DNA of 64,000 nt from Actinobacteria bacterium 69-20 (GTDB lineage: Bacteria > Actinomycetota > Actinomycetes > Mycobacteriales > Nakamurellaceae). Made by a program: the position numbers and the translations under genes. Each line of letters begins with the position of its first letter. The stretch's first letter is position 1. The DNA lies in assembly GCA_001897425.1 (NCBI GenBank), contig MKSW01000009.1, forward strand, positions 39,955-103,954, read 5' to 3'. The notes beneath the pieces were generated by a model. The model had not been told where the DNA came from and searched no databases. It saw only the letters and a program-made list of their open reading frames with translations. Below, in pieces: positions 35,578 to 45,239 of this stretch.

Positions 35578-36504
35578 CTAGACCAGCTCCTCGGTGCCGG
35601 CCCGCTTCACGTAGACCGAGACCAGCACGATGATGGCCACCATCAGCACCAGCGAAAGCGCCGCCGCCTGCGGGTATTGACGCTGCTGCAGGAACAGGCT
35701 GTCGATGGCGTTGCCCGTCATCGTGTTGGAGATGGTGCCGAGGAACTGCTGGTTGACATAGTCGCCGGCCGCCGGGATGAACGTGAGCAGTGTGCCGCCG
35801 ACCACGCCGGGCAGCGACAGCGGCCAGGTCACCTTCCAGAACGTCGTCCAGGAATTCGCGTACAGGTCCTCGGACGCCTTCAACAGCCCCCGGTCGATCT
35901 TCTCCAGCGAGTTGTACAGCGGCAGCGTCATAAACGGCAGGAAGTTGTAGGCGAGACCGATGACGACGGCCAGGCCCGTTGCCAACACGCGGCCCTGCGT
36001 CATGCCGAGGGCATCCGTCAGGTGCATCAGGCCGGTGGCCTTCATGAAGGAGACCACGGGGCCTTCGTCGGCGAGGATCTGCCGCCAGGCGAGGGTGCGG
36101 ATCAGGAACGAGGTGAAGAACGGCGCGACGACCAGCGTGAGCATCAGCGTCCGGAAGCGACCGGCCTTGAACGCGATCGTGTAGGCCAGCGGGTAGGCGA
36201 TGAGGAGGGCGAGAATCGTTGCGCCGGCGGCATATCCGAAGGAACGCGCGAACTGCGGCCAGTACTGCGAGAGCACCTCGCCGTAGGTGGGCCAGTGCCA
36301 GGTCAGCGTATAGCCCTGCTCCAGCGAACCCGTCTGCAATGACGTAGTGGCCAGGGTGAGCGTCGGCAGGACGTAGAAGACGATGAGCGCCAGCCCCGCC
36401 GGCAGGAGCAGGAAGTAGGGGGTGAACTTGCTGCGGCTGGACGGTGCGGGCCCGGCGCTCGGCGCGTGGTGACCGCCGGCCGGAAGTGCTGCGGCGATGC
36501 TCAT
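35578..36504 (-). CDS. potB: Spermidine/putrescine-type ABC permease PotB
   Basis: A 308-residue permease. The EAA loop is KASEDLYANSWTTFWKVTWPLSLPGVVGG and FIPAAGDYVNQQFLG is PotB-like. The start is taken as ATG 36504 (MSIAAALPAGG). The longer frame to 36738 would run into potA and is rejected. A 73-bp gap separates it from potA. Confidence 0.92.
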   Translation of the reverse strand: MSIAAALPAGGHHAPSAGPAPSSRSKFTPYFLLLPAGLALIVFYVLPTLTLATTSLQTGSLEQGYTLTWHWPTYGEVLSQYWPQFARSFGYAAGATILALLIAYPLAYTIAFKAGRFRTLMLTLVVAPFFTSFLIRTLAWRQILADEGPVVSFMKATGLMHLTDALGMTQGRVLATGLAVVIGLAYNFLPFMTLPLYNSLEKIDRGLLKASEDLYANSWTTFWKVTWPLSLPGVVGGTLLTFIPAAGDYVNQQFLGTISNTMTGNAIDSLFLQQRQYPQAAALSLVLMVAIIVLVSVYVKRAGTEELV

Positions 36505-36577
36505 CGGACGTCGCCTCGCGTCATACCCGTCGCCGCGAGACGGATCGCCGCGCCAGAGATCGCTGCGGTGCCCATGG

Positions 36578-37747
36578 CTACTGAGCCTCCGGGTCGTCCA
36601 TGCCCGACCGGACGTCCTGTGAGCCGTCCAGGGCGAAGGTGTGCAGCGCGTCCCAATGCAGCACGACGTCCGTGCCCGGCCGGACCAGCGCGGTGCCGGT
36701 GTTCTGGCTGAACACCGTGAGCTCCTGGCCGCCGGCAACCGTCACCTGGTACTGCGTCGACACGCCGATGAAGGAAGCGTCGCTCACCCGCCCGGTCACC
36801 GAGTTGTGGCCGCTCGGCACCGTCGCCGCCGCCGTGCCGATCTCTTCGACCTGAATCTTCTCCGGCCGCACCCCGACCAGACAGTCGGCCCCGTTCGCGC
36901 TGCACCGCGCGGCCGGGATGCGGATAGTCCCGGCAGACGTCGCCGCCGTAACCCAGTCGCCGTCCCGTCCAGAGATGGTGCCGCGCAAGAGGTTCGACTG
37001 ACCGAGGAAGTTCGCCACGAACACCGACACCGGGTTCTCGTACAGTTGCGCGGGCTGCCCCAGTTGCTCCACGTGCCCTGCGTTCATCACCGCGATCGTG
37101 TCGGCCATGGTCATGGCCTCTTCCTGATCGTGGGTGACGTGGATGAAGGTGATGCCGACCTCGGTCTGGATCTTCTTCAGCTCCAGTTGCATCTGCCGTC
37201 GCAATTTCAGGTCCAGCGCGCCGAGCGGTTCGTCGAGGAGCAGCACCTGCGGCTTGTTCACCAGGGCACGCACCACGGCGACCCGCTGCTGCTGGCCGCC
37301 CGACAGCTGCGTCGGCTTGCGCTCGGCGAGGTGTGCGAGCTCGACGAGCTCGAGCATCTCCATGACGCTCTTCTTGATGTTCTGCTGCCGGCGACGTCGC
37401 AGCCCGAAGGCCACGTTCTCGAAGATCGACAGGTGCGGGAACAGCGCGTAGTTCTGGAAGACGGTGTTCACCGGCCGCTGGTAGGCGCGTCGCCGCGACA
37501 CGTCGTCACCGTCGATGTAGATCGCGCCGGCGGTCGGATCCTCCAGGCCTGCGACCATCCGCAGCGTCGTCGTCTTGCCGCAGCCGGACGGGCCGAGCAG
37601 CGCGAAGAACGAGCCCTCCGGGACATCCAGGTCGATACCGTCGACGGCGGTGAACGTGCCGTACTGCTTGACCAGACCGCGGACCTGTAAGCCGGTTCCG
37701 GTGACTGTGACCGGGGCCTCCCGCCCCGGTGCCATAGCGGTCGTCAT
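36578..37747 (-). CDS. potA: Polyamine ABC transporter ATPase PotA
   Basis: A 389-residue ATPase. Walker A GPSGCGKTT (near 52-60), QNYALFPHLSIFENV, signature LSGGQQQRVAVVRAL, Walker B LLLDEPLGALD, and a C-terminal TOBE domain with VGVRPEKI. Powers import through PotB/PotC. Start overlaps the potD stop (ATGA). Confidence 0.95.
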   Translation of the reverse strand: MTTAMAPGREAPVTVTGTGLQVRGLVKQYGTFTAVDGIDLDVPEGSFFALLGPSGCGKTTTLRMVAGLEDPTAGAIYIDGDDVSRRRAYQRPVNTVFQNYALFPHLSIFENVAFGLRRRRQQNIKKSVMEMLELVELAHLAERKPTQLSGGQQQRVAVVRALVNKPQVLLLDEPLGALDLKLRRQMQLELKKIQTEVGITFIHVTHDQEEAMTMADTIAVMNAGHVEQLGQPAQLYENPVSVFVANFLGQSNLLRGTISGRDGDWVTAATSAGTIRIPAARCSANGADCLVGVRPEKIQVEEIGTAAATVPSGHNSVTGRVSDASFIGVSTQYQVTVAGGQELTVFSQNTGTALVRPGTDVVLHWDALHTFALDGSQDVRSGMDDPEAQ

Positions 37748-39027
37748 GAGCCCATCAGCTTGGAGAACGCGGCGTTGTACCGATTCTCCTGATCCTCGGT
37801 CAACGCCATGAAGACGTGCGCCCGCTTCATGACGTCTTCCGACGGGAAGATCAGCGGGTTGTTCGCAACGCTGGGATCGCTCTTCAGCAGGGCCTCCTTG
37901 GCCCCGACCACCGGCGAGATGTAGTTGACGTAGTCCGCGACCTCGGCGGCGGTATCCGGCTGGTAGTAGAAGTTGATCAGCAATTCCGCGTTCTTCTTGT
38001 GCTTCGAGCCCTTCGGGATGACGAAGTTATCGCTCCACAGCGTGCAGCCCTTCGCCGGCAGCACGTACTTCAGGAACGGGTTGTCGGCCTGGAGCTGAAC
38101 CACATCGCCGGTCCACGCGGCACAGGCCGCGATGTCGCCGGACACCAGGCCTTGCGCGTAGTCGTTCCCGGTGAACTGCCGGATCTGGCCGGCGCTGACG
38201 GCCTTCTGCACCTTGGCGACCGCCTCGTCGAACTGGGCATCTGTGAAGTTGCTGCAGTCGTAGCCCAGGTCGAGGAGCACCAGGCCCATGGTGTCGCGCA
38301 TCTCGGTGAGCAGCGTGACCTTGCCCTTGAGCGCCGGATCGGTCAGCAGCTGATCCATGCTCTCGACCGGCTTGGTGACCTTCGGGTTGTAGGCGATGCC
38401 CGCGAACCCGGACTGCCAGGTGATGGACTGCTTGCGTCCCGGATCGAAGCTGACGTTGAGCAAATCCGGATTCAGGTTCTTGAAGTTCGGGATCAGCGAG
38501 TGGTCGATGTCCTGCAGGTAGCCCAGCCGCATCAGCTTCGCCACCATCCAGTCCGTCACCACGAAGACGTCCGCAGCGATGCTCTGGCCGGCCGCGAGCA
38601 CGGGCTGGATCTTCGCGAAGTACTGGTTGTTGTCGTTCACGTCCTCGACGTACGTGACCTTGATACCGGTGGCCTTCTCGAACTGATCGATGGACGGGTG
38701 TTTGTTGGCGTCCTTCGGATCGACGTCGAGGTACTCCGGCCAGCTCGACCAGGTCACCGTCTTGTCGGTGTCCGACAGGTCCGCGACCTCGGCCGACGAT
38801 GACGAACTCGAGCTCGGCGCTCCGGAGGATTCCGAAGACCCGGAAGACGAGGAGCTCGACGATCCGGACGGCGATCCGCTAGGTCCGCCGGCGTTCGTCC
38901 CCTTGATGCCGCACGCTGCGAGGAATGCTGCCGTGCTGGCCAGGCCCGCTCCGCGGAGGAGGTTCCGGCGTGTCAGCCCCGCGCGGCCGGCGAGGGCGGG
39001 TGGGATGGTGGGGTTCTGCTCGTTCAC
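37744..39027 (-). CDS. potD: Polyamine-binding Tat lipoprotein PotD
   Basis: A 427-residue solute-binding protein. GTG start at 39027 with GGAGG 6 nt upstream. The signal carries a twin-arginine motif (LTRRNLLRGAG) and a lipobox ending AAC, so it is probably exported folded by Tat and lipidated. A Ser-rich tether (about 45-75) precedes the binding fold (VTWSSWPEYLDVDP, GIKVTYVEDVNDN). First gene of the pot operon. It faces the Lrp gene across a spacer rich in dyads. Confidence 0.93.
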   Translation of the reverse strand: MNEQNPTIPPALAGRAGLTRRNLLRGAGLASTAAFLAACGIKGTNAGGPSGSPSGSSSSSSSGSSESSGAPSSSSSSSAEVADLSDTDKTVTWSSWPEYLDVDPKDANKHPSIDQFEKATGIKVTYVEDVNDNNQYFAKIQPVLAAGQSIAADVFVVTDWMVAKLMRLGYLQDIDHSLIPNFKNLNPDLLNVSFDPGRKQSITWQSGFAGIAYNPKVTKPVESMDQLLTDPALKGKVTLLTEMRDTMGLVLLDLGYDCSNFTDAQFDEAVAKVQKAVSAGQIRQFTGNDYAQGLVSGDIAACAAWTGDVVQLQADNPFLKYVLPAKGCTLWSDNFVIPKGSKHKKNAELLINFYYQPDTAAEVADYVNYISPVVGAKEALLKSDPSVANNPLIFPSEDVMKRAHVFMALTEDQENRYNAAFSKLMGS

Positions 39028-39372
39028 GTATGACCTCCGCGGGTGATAACTGGGATCAGCGGCGATCCTGACACCATCAGGGGCCTGATGGCAAGGGATT
39101 TCGTCGTCAACCCGCAAATTCGCAACGAAAATGACATGTGACGGTGATCAGGTGTATGGTGCGGCCACCGCGCGGCCGAGCCACATCTGCCCAGGCCGGA
39201 CGGGTGATCAGGACCGAATCCCGGGCAGTCCAGACGGTGCGCGAGCGCGTCGGGAACGTTGCTACCTAATCCGTTGCTTACCAGGCTCGCGACGACTGAT
39301 TACGCAGGTTCTTTCCGCTCAGAGGCACGATATCGCTTGCTTTTGTGACTGCAGGCCCGTCATGATGGGCGC
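39028..39372. promoter_or_regulatory. Divergent potD/Lrp control region
   Basis: 345 bp without a gene. Holds the palindrome CCATCAGGGGCCTGATGG at 39074-39091 (8-bp arms around GG), 47 bp before potD. A larger dyad ATTTCGT...ACGAAAAT spans 39098-39132, and a weak CRP-like half site TGTGA lies at 39136. These are natural candidates for Lrp-type operators. The remainder shows nothing recognisable. Confidence 0.5.
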
Positions 39373-39882
39373 ATGGCTACACCGACTGCGGGCACGCGAC
39401 TGCGGCCCAGCCGGGCGCGGACTCGCCTCGGCGCTCCGGCCATGGACGATGTATCCAAGGCGATCATCGAGCAGTTGCAGGAGGACGGGCGACGGCCGTA
39501 CGCCGCGATCGGCGCCGCGGTCGGCCTGTCGGAGGCGGCGGTCCGCCAGCGGGTGCAGCGGTTGATCGGGTCGGGCATGGTGCAGATCGTCGCGGTGACC
39601 GATCCCGTCCAGGTCGGCTTCTCTCGGCAGGCGATGATCGGCGTGCGCGCCGAGGGGAACCTGGACCCGATCGTCAAGCAGTTGTGCGACATGGACGAGG
39701 TGGACTACGTGGTGGTCACCGCCGGGTCCCTCGACATCCTGGCCGAGGTGGTGTGCGGGGATGACGAAGAGCTGTTGCACCTACTCAACGAGCGCATCCG
39801 CACGATCGAGGGGGTGCGTAGCACCGAAAGTTTTGTGTATCTGAAGCTCGCCAAGCAGACGTATACCTGGGGCACCCGCTGA
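39373..39882 (+). CDS. Lrp/AsnC-family transcriptional regulator
   Basis: A 169-residue regulator. Winged helix at about 25-75 (AIIEQLQEDGRRPYAAIGAAVGLSEAAVRQRVQRL) and a C-terminal RAM/ligand domain at about 85-160. The N-terminal 23 residues are a basic extension, so a start at Met24 is possible. Set between the pot importer and the aminotransferase/oxidase pair, it most likely senses a polyamine or amino acid and controls both arms. Confidence 0.92.
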   Translation: MATPTAGTRLRPSRARTRLGAPAMDDVSKAIIEQLQEDGRRPYAAIGAAVGLSEAAVRQRVQRLIGSGMVQIVAVTDPVQVGFSRQAMIGVRAEGNLDPIVKQLCDMDEVDYVVVTAGSLDILAEVVCGDDEELLHLLNERIRTIEGVRSTESFVYLKLAKQTYTWGTR

Positions 39883-39918
39883 CGGTGCCCGCCCCCAGAA
39901 CCCCCGAGAACCCCTAGC

Positions 39919-39940
39919 ACGTCAGCGAGATCGCTGACGT
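39919..39940. promoter_or_regulatory. Perfect 10-bp inverted repeat before the aminotransferase gene
   Basis: ACGTCAGCGA and its exact reverse complement are separated by GA. The element lies 37 bp after the Lrp stop and 21 bp before the aminotransferase ATG. It is an operator or attenuating hairpin; a tight loop of 2 nt favours an operator. Confidence 0.5.
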
Positions 39941-39961
39941 CACCGAAGGAAAGCGAATACC

Positions 39962-41311
39962 ATGAGCAGCGCGACCGACCATCTGTGGTTGCACTTCACC
40001 CGCATGTCGACCTACGCGGACAAGCCGCCGGCGATCATCGAGCGGGGCGAAGGCGCCTACATCTGGGACAGCAACGGAAAGCGTTACCTCGATGCATTGT
40101 CCGGCCTGTTCGTGGTCCAGGCCGGCCACGGCCGGCGAGAGATCGCCGAGGCCATGCGGAAACAGGCCGAGAAGCTGGAGTACTTCCCGATCTGGGGCTA
40201 CGCGCACCCGGGTGCGATCGAACTGGCCGACCGGCTCGCGGCGCTGGCGCCCGGCCGGCTGAACAAGGTGTTCTTCTCCTCCGGCGGCGCCGAGTCCGTC
40301 GAGACGGCGTGGAAACTTGCCAAGCAGTACTTCAAGCTCACCGGCAAACCCATGAAGACCAAGGTGATCTCGCGCAACATCGCCTACCACGGGGTGACCC
40401 AGGGCGCGCTGTCGATCACGGGTCTGCCCGGCTACAAGCAGGACTTCGAGCCGCTCGTGCCGGGCAGCATCCGAGTGCCCAACACCAACTTCTACCGGGC
40501 CCCCGCCTTCGTCGCCGATGACGAAAAAGCGTTCGGGCAGTGGGCCGCGAACCGGGTGGAGGAGGCCATCCTCGCCGAAGGCCCGGACACGGTGGCCGCC
40601 GTGTTCGTCGAACCGGTGCAGAACTCCGGCGGATGCTTCCCGCCGCCGCCCGGTTACTTCGACCGGTTGCGCGAGATCTGCGACACCTACGACGTTCTGC
40701 TCGTCTCCGACGAGGTGATCTGCGCCTATGGGCGGCTCGGCACCATGTTCGGCTCGGCGAAGTTCGGCTACGAGCCGGACATCATCACCTCCGCGAAGGG
40801 GCTCACCTCCGGCTACTCGCCGCTCGGCGCGGCCATCATCTCCGACAAGCTGTACGAGCCGTTCGCGACCGGGGAGAGCGTGTTCGGGCACGGCTACACC
40901 TGGGGCGGACACCCGGTCGGCTGCGCCGCGGCGCTGGCGAATCTGGACGTGTTCGAGAAGGAGGACCTGCTCGGCAACGTGCTGCGCAACGAGAACGCGT
41001 TCCGGCGCACGCTGGAGAAGCTCCTCGACCTGCCCATCGTCGGTGACGTGCGCGGCGATGGCTACTTCTACGGCATCGAACTGGTCAAGGACAAGGCCAC
41101 CAAGGAGACCTTCACCGGCGAGGAGTCCGAACGGATCCTGCGCGGCATCATGTCCCCCACGCTGTTCGAGAACGGGTTGTACTGCCGGGCCGACGACCGC
41201 GGCGACCCCGTCGTGCAGGTGGCCCCACCGCTCGTCTCCGGCCAGGCCGAGTTCGACTTCATGGAGCAGGTCCTGAGAGACGCGCTCACCCTGGCCTGGA
41301 AGAGCCTGTAG
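39962..41311 (+). CDS. Class III aminotransferase, putrescine/polyamine:pyruvate type
   Basis: A 449-residue PLP enzyme that likely moves the terminal amino group of putrescine or a related diamine to pyruvate. MSSATDHLWLHFTRMS at the N-terminus, VFFSSGGAESVETAWKLAKQYF, VSDEVICAYGRLGTMFG and the Lys in TSAKGLTSGYSPLGA match SpuC-like omega-transaminases. The ribosome site GAAGGAAAG precedes the ATG. Operonic with the FAD oxidoreductase 6 bp downstream. Confidence 0.92.
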   Translation: MSSATDHLWLHFTRMSTYADKPPAIIERGEGAYIWDSNGKRYLDALSGLFVVQAGHGRREIAEAMRKQAEKLEYFPIWGYAHPGAIELADRLAALAPGRLNKVFFSSGGAESVETAWKLAKQYFKLTGKPMKTKVISRNIAYHGVTQGALSITGLPGYKQDFEPLVPGSIRVPNTNFYRAPAFVADDEKAFGQWAANRVEEAILAEGPDTVAAVFVEPVQNSGGCFPPPPGYFDRLREICDTYDVLLVSDEVICAYGRLGTMFGSAKFGYEPDIITSAKGLTSGYSPLGAAIISDKLYEPFATGESVFGHGYTWGGHPVGCAAALANLDVFEKEDLLGNVLRNENAFRRTLEKLLDLPIVGDVRGDGYFYGIELVKDKATKETFTGEESERILRGIMSPTLFENGLYCRADDRGDPVVQVAPPLVSGQAEFDFMEQVLRDALTLAWKSL

Positions 41312-41317
41312 CGGGCA

Positions 41318-42688
41318 ATGTCCGACTATCGGTCCGTCAGCCTCTGGCTCGACCAACTCGCCGAACCACTGACGCCGCGTGCCGCCCTGGCCGGTGACAT
41401 CCGCGCCGACATCGCCATTGTCGGAGCGGGTTTCACCGGTCTGTGGACGGCGTACTACCTGCAGCGGGCCGATCCGTCGCTGACGATCGTGGTGCTGGAG
41501 AAGGAGATCGCCGGATTCGGCGCCTCGGGCCGCAACGGCGGTTGGTGCTCCGCGCTGTTCCCGACGTCCTGGCAACGCATCGCTCGCGAACACAGCAAGC
41601 CCGCGGCGATGGCCATGCGCGATGCGATGCGGGGCGCGGTGGCCGAGGTCGGCGACGTCGCCCGCACCGAGGGCATCGACTGCGACTACCACCGCGGCGG
41701 CACGCTCACGTTCGTACGGAACAGGGCGCAATTGACGCGGGCGCGCGCCGAGGTGGCCGAGTCCCTGGACAGCGGAGATGACGACGTTCGTTTCCTGGAC
41801 TCCGCCCGGCTGGCCGAGGCCGTGCGGGCCCCGGGCATGCTCGGCGCCACGTTCACGCCGCATTGCGCGGCCATCGACCCGGCGAAATTGGTGCGCGGCC
41901 TGGCAGACCTCGTGGTCTCACGGGGGGTGACGCTGTACGAACGGACACCGGCCCTGTCGATAGCCCCGCACCAGGTGGTGACCGCCGGCGGGGTGGTGAC
42001 GGCCGATTCGGTGATCCGTGCGACGGAGGCGTTCACGGTCGAATTGCCTGGCCGCCGCAGGGATCTCGCGCCGATATACTCGCTGATCGTCGCGACCGAG
42101 CCGCTCGGCGACAAGCGGCTGGCGGACCTGGGCCTGGCCGACCGCCCCACCTTCGCCGACCACGGCAACGTGATCTGTTACGGCCAGCGCACGGCCTCCG
42201 GCCGGATCGTGTTCGGCGGCCGCGGCGCCCCGTACCACTTCGGGTCGAGCCTCGGCGCGGCCCACGACCGCGACCTCCGCGTCTTCGCCCGGCTGCGCCG
42301 CCAGCTCGTGGACATGTTCCCGTCGCTGCACGGCGTCGCCTTCACGCACGCGTGGGGCGGGGCGGTCGCCGCTCCCCGCGACTGGCACGCCTCCGTACTC
42401 TTCGACCCGGCCACGCGCATGGGGTCGGCCGGGGGCTACGTGGGCGACGGCGTGTCGACCACCAACCTCGCCGGGCGCACACTCGCGAACCTCGTCATGG
42501 GCGACAAGACGGCGCTCACCACGTTGCCGTGGGTCGGTCACACATCACGGAAGTGGGAGCCGGAGCCGCTGCGGTGGCTCGGGGTGAACGCCGGACTCAG
42601 GGTGATGACGGCCGCCGACTGGATCGAGGCCAAGACCGGACGGCCGTCGCGTGTCGCCGCGGTCGCCGGGCGACTGCTCGGCGAATGA
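41318..42688 (+). CDS. FAD-dependent oxidoreductase (DAO family), second polyamine-locus copy
   Basis: A 456-residue flavoprotein with IAIVGAGFTGLWTAYYLQRADP, IAGFGASGRNGGWCSALFP and a C-terminal GYVGDGVSTTNLAGRTLANL. Same broad family as the enzyme encoded at 33.2-34.6 kb but clearly diverged, so the two probably act on different amines. Starts 6 bp after the aminotransferase stop. Confidence 0.9.
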   Translation: MSDYRSVSLWLDQLAEPLTPRAALAGDIRADIAIVGAGFTGLWTAYYLQRADPSLTIVVLEKEIAGFGASGRNGGWCSALFPTSWQRIAREHSKPAAMAMRDAMRGAVAEVGDVARTEGIDCDYHRGGTLTFVRNRAQLTRARAEVAESLDSGDDDVRFLDSARLAEAVRAPGMLGATFTPHCAAIDPAKLVRGLADLVVSRGVTLYERTPALSIAPHQVVTAGGVVTADSVIRATEAFTVELPGRRRDLAPIYSLIVATEPLGDKRLADLGLADRPTFADHGNVICYGQRTASGRIVFGGRGAPYHFGSSLGAAHDRDLRVFARLRRQLVDMFPSLHGVAFTHAWGGAVAAPRDWHASVLFDPATRMGSAGGYVGDGVSTTNLAGRTLANLVMGDKTALTTLPWVGHTSRKWEPEPLRWLGVNAGLRVMTAADWIEAKTGRPSRVAAVAGRLLGE

Positions 42689-42702
42689 TGCCCGGAGTGC
42701 GG

Positions 42703-43524
42703 CTAGAACCAGCGCTCCAGCACCTCGGCGACACCGTCCGCCGCGTGATGCCCGCCGACCTCGCTCGCCACGGCGAGCACGTCGGGGTGCGCGTTGCACA
42801 TGGCCACGGATCTGCCCGCCCAGGCGAGCATCTCGATGTCGTTCGGCATGTCGCCGAACGCCACCACGTCGGCCGCGTCGACGCCCCAGTCGGCGGCGAG
42901 CGTCGCCAGCACGGCTCCCTTCGTGACGCCGGCAGCGGCGACCTCGATCAGCCCGTCGCCTGATGAATCGGTGACCGTGACGCGCTCGGCGGCGACCTCG
43001 CGGACCGTGCCCAGCACATCCGTGGACCGCTCGCCGTAACGGACGTACATCTTGACCGCCGGCCCCGTCATGAGTTCGGCTCGCGTCGCCCATTGCAGTT
43101 CCACGTCTTCCCACGGATGGGCGTAGGCGTTCTCCGCCCAGAAGTCCCGCTCCGTGTCGATCGCGCGTTCCACGGCTAGCGCGAAAGTCCATCCCAGTCC
43201 GGCGATGTCGCCGACGAACGACTGCATCACCGGCGGCTGCAGCATCGTCGCCGAACGCACCTGCCCGGCGGCGATGTCGTAGATCACGGCCCCGTTCATG
43301 CACACGGCCAGCCCGGTGAATCCGATGTCGACCACCGGAGCGAGGTTGTAGACCGGGCGTCCCGTGGCGATCACGACCCGGGCACCGGCCTCGGCGGCCC
43401 GCGCCAATGCCTGCGCGTTCCGGGCGCTCACCCTGCCGTCGGCGCCCAGCAGCGTGCCGTCCATGTCACAGACCACCATCGCCGGAGCGTGCATCGGCGG
43501 GGACGTGGTGATAGCCGGGGTCAT
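42703..43524 (-). CDS. Cof-type HAD-IIB phosphatase
   Basis: A 273-residue phosphatase. Motif I DMDGTLLG (nucleophile Asp20), motif II VIATGRP, Lys in TKGAVL and motif IV VAFGDMPNDIEMLAWAG. The IIB cap sits between motifs II and III. The small-molecule phosphate substrate is unknown. 35 bp downstream of serS. Confidence 0.9.
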   Translation of the reverse strand: MTPAITTSPPMHAPAMVVCDMDGTLLGADGRVSARNAQALARAAEAGARVVIATGRPVYNLAPVVDIGFTGLAVCMNGAVIYDIAAGQVRSATMLQPPVMQSFVGDIAGLGWTFALAVERAIDTERDFWAENAYAHPWEDVELQWATRAELMTGPAVKMYVRYGERSTDVLGTVREVAAERVTVTDSSGDGLIEVAAAGVTKGAVLATLAADWGVDAADVVAFGDMPNDIEMLAWAGRSVAMCNAHPDVLAVASEVGGHHAADGVAEVLERWF

Positions 43525-43559
43525 ACTCGCAGCCTATCCGGCCGGACGGAACCGCCGGG

Positions 43560-44825
43560 TCAGCGTGCGGGTTCGAGCACCTCGCGACCGCCAAGGCCGG
43601 GGCGCAGCGCCGCCGGCACCCGCACCGAGCCGTCCGGCAACTGGTGGTTCTCCAGGATCGCGACGATCCAGCGGGTGGTGGCGAGCGTGCCGTTGAGGGT
43701 GGCGGCGATCTGCGGCTTGCCGTCGGCGTCGCGGTACCGGATGGACAGCCTGCGCGCCTGGAAGGTGGTGCAGTTCGACGTCGAGGTGAGCTCCCGGTAG
43801 GCCTGCTGGCTGGGCACCCACGCCTCGCAGTCGTACTTCCGGGCGGCCGAGCTGCCGAGATCCCCGGCGGCCACATCGATCACGCGGTACGGCACCTCGA
43901 TCGCGGCGAGCATCTGCTCTTCGAATGCGAGCAGCCGCAGGTGCTCGTCCGCCGCCTGCTCGGGCCGGCAATACGCGAACATCTCGACCTTGTCGAACTG
44001 GTGCACCCGGATGATGCCGCGGGTGTCCTTCCCGTAGGAGCCGGCCTCGCGGCGGAAGCAGGAGGACCAGCCCACGTAGCGCACGGGATCGCCTGACAGG
44101 TCAAGGATCTCGTCGGAGTGGTAGGCAGCCAGCGGGACCTCCGCGGTGCCCACTAGATAGAGGTCGTCGGCCTCCAACCGGTACACCTCGTCGGCGTGCT
44201 CGCCGAGAAAACCGGTGCCCTCCATGGACTCCGGCTTCACCAGCACCGGCGGAACCATCGGAATGAACCCTGCCGCAGCGGCTTTCGTCACAGCCAGGTT
44301 CAGCAGCGCCCACTGCAGCTGCGCGCCGACGCCGCGGAGGAAGTAGAACCGCGCGCCGGAAACCTTTGCCCCACGCTCGGTATCGATCGCTCCAAGACCC
44401 TCGCCGAGCTCCAGGTGATCACGCACCGGGCCATCTGGGGACGGGATCTCACCCACGGTCTTGCGCACGACGAAATCGGCTTCTCCACCAGGGGGTGTCG
44501 CCGCCTCGATCACGTTGTCGATCGCCTTGTGCGCCGCCGCGAGCGCCTCGTTCGCCCGGGTCTCGGCCGCCTCCGCTCCCTTGACGCGCGCGGCGAGATC
44601 CTTCGCGCGAGCCAGCAGCGCGGGCCGGTCCTCGGGCGACGCCTGGCCCACCGCACGGCCCAGCGCCTTCTGCTCGGCGCGCAACTCGTCGCCCGCCGAG
44701 ACCGCGGCGCGACGCTGGGCATCGGCGTTGAGCAGCCGATCCACCGCCGCCGGGTCGGCGCCACGGGCACGCTGAGAGGCACGGACGGTGTCCGGATCGT
44801 CACGGACGAAACGCAGGTCGATCAC
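43560..44825 (-). CDS. serS: Seryl-tRNA synthetase
   Basis: Class II synthetase charging tRNA-Ser (and tRNA-Sec if present); essential housekeeping enzyme. 421 residues. N-terminal antiparallel coiled-coil arm (about 30-100). Motif 2 [27 protein letters not shown], motif 3 [22 protein letters not shown] start at 44825 gives the family N-terminus ([12 protein letters not shown]). The longer frame to 45290 overlaps the divergent zincin gene. Confidence 0.97.
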   Translation of the reverse strand: MIDLRFVRDDPDTVRASQRARGADPAAVDRLLNADAQRRAAVSAGDELRAEQKALGRAVGQASPEDRPALLARAKDLAARVKGAEAAETRANEALAAAHKAIDNVIEAATPPGGEADFVVRKTVGEIPSPDGPVRDHLELGEGLGAIDTERGAKVSGARFYFLRGVGAQLQWALLNLAVTKAAAAGFIPMVPPVLVKPESMEGTGFLGEHADEVYRLEADDLYLVGTAEVPLAAYHSDEILDLSGDPVRYVGWSSCFRREAGSYGKDTRGIIRVHQFDKVEMFAYCRPEQAADEHLRLLAFEEQMLAAIEVPYRVIDVAAGDLGSSAARKYDCEAWVPSQQAYRELTSTSNCTTFQARRLSIRYRDADGKPQIAATLNGTLATTRWIVAILENHQLPDGSVRVPAALRPGLGGREVLEPAR

Positions 44826-44891
44826 CCACCGAGGGTATCGTCCCGCTGCCGGCAGCGCGTGCCCAGCACCGGCGTTGGGCATGATGGACGC

Positions 44892-45239
44892 ATGGCGGTT
44901 TCCATGTCCGACGAAGAGTTCGAGGAACTCGTCGCGGACGCGCTGGACACGATCCCGGCGCAGTTCCTCGAAGCGCTGGACAATATCGTGGTGCTGGTCG
45001 AGCCGCGCCACCCGACGGAAAGCCTCTACGGGCTGTACCACGGCGTCGCGCTCACCAACCGCACCACCTCCTACGCGGGCCACCTGCCCGATACGATCAC
45101 CATCTACCGGGAGCCGATCCTCGCGCACGCCCATTCGGTTGATGATGTGCGCCAACAGGTTTCGGTGACGGTGATCCACGAGATCGCGCACTATTTCGGC
45201 ATCGATGACGACCATTTGGACGAGTGGGGGTGGGGGTGA
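44892..45239 (+). CDS. Small zincin-like metallopeptidase
   Basis: A 115-residue protein of the minimal gluzincin family next to serS in many actinobacteria. The [11 protein letters not shown] segment near residues 97-107 is an HExxH metal site with a following Asp. ATG at 44892 used; 44904 (MSDEEFEEL) is also reasonable. Diverges from serS; overlaps the PfkB gene by 4 nt (GTGA). Confidence 0.9.
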   Translation: MAVSMSDEEFEELVADALDTIPAQFLEALDNIVVLVEPRHPTESLYGLYHGVALTNRTTSYAGHLPDTITIYREPILAHAHSVDDVRQQVSVTVIHEIAHYFGIDDDHLDEWGWG

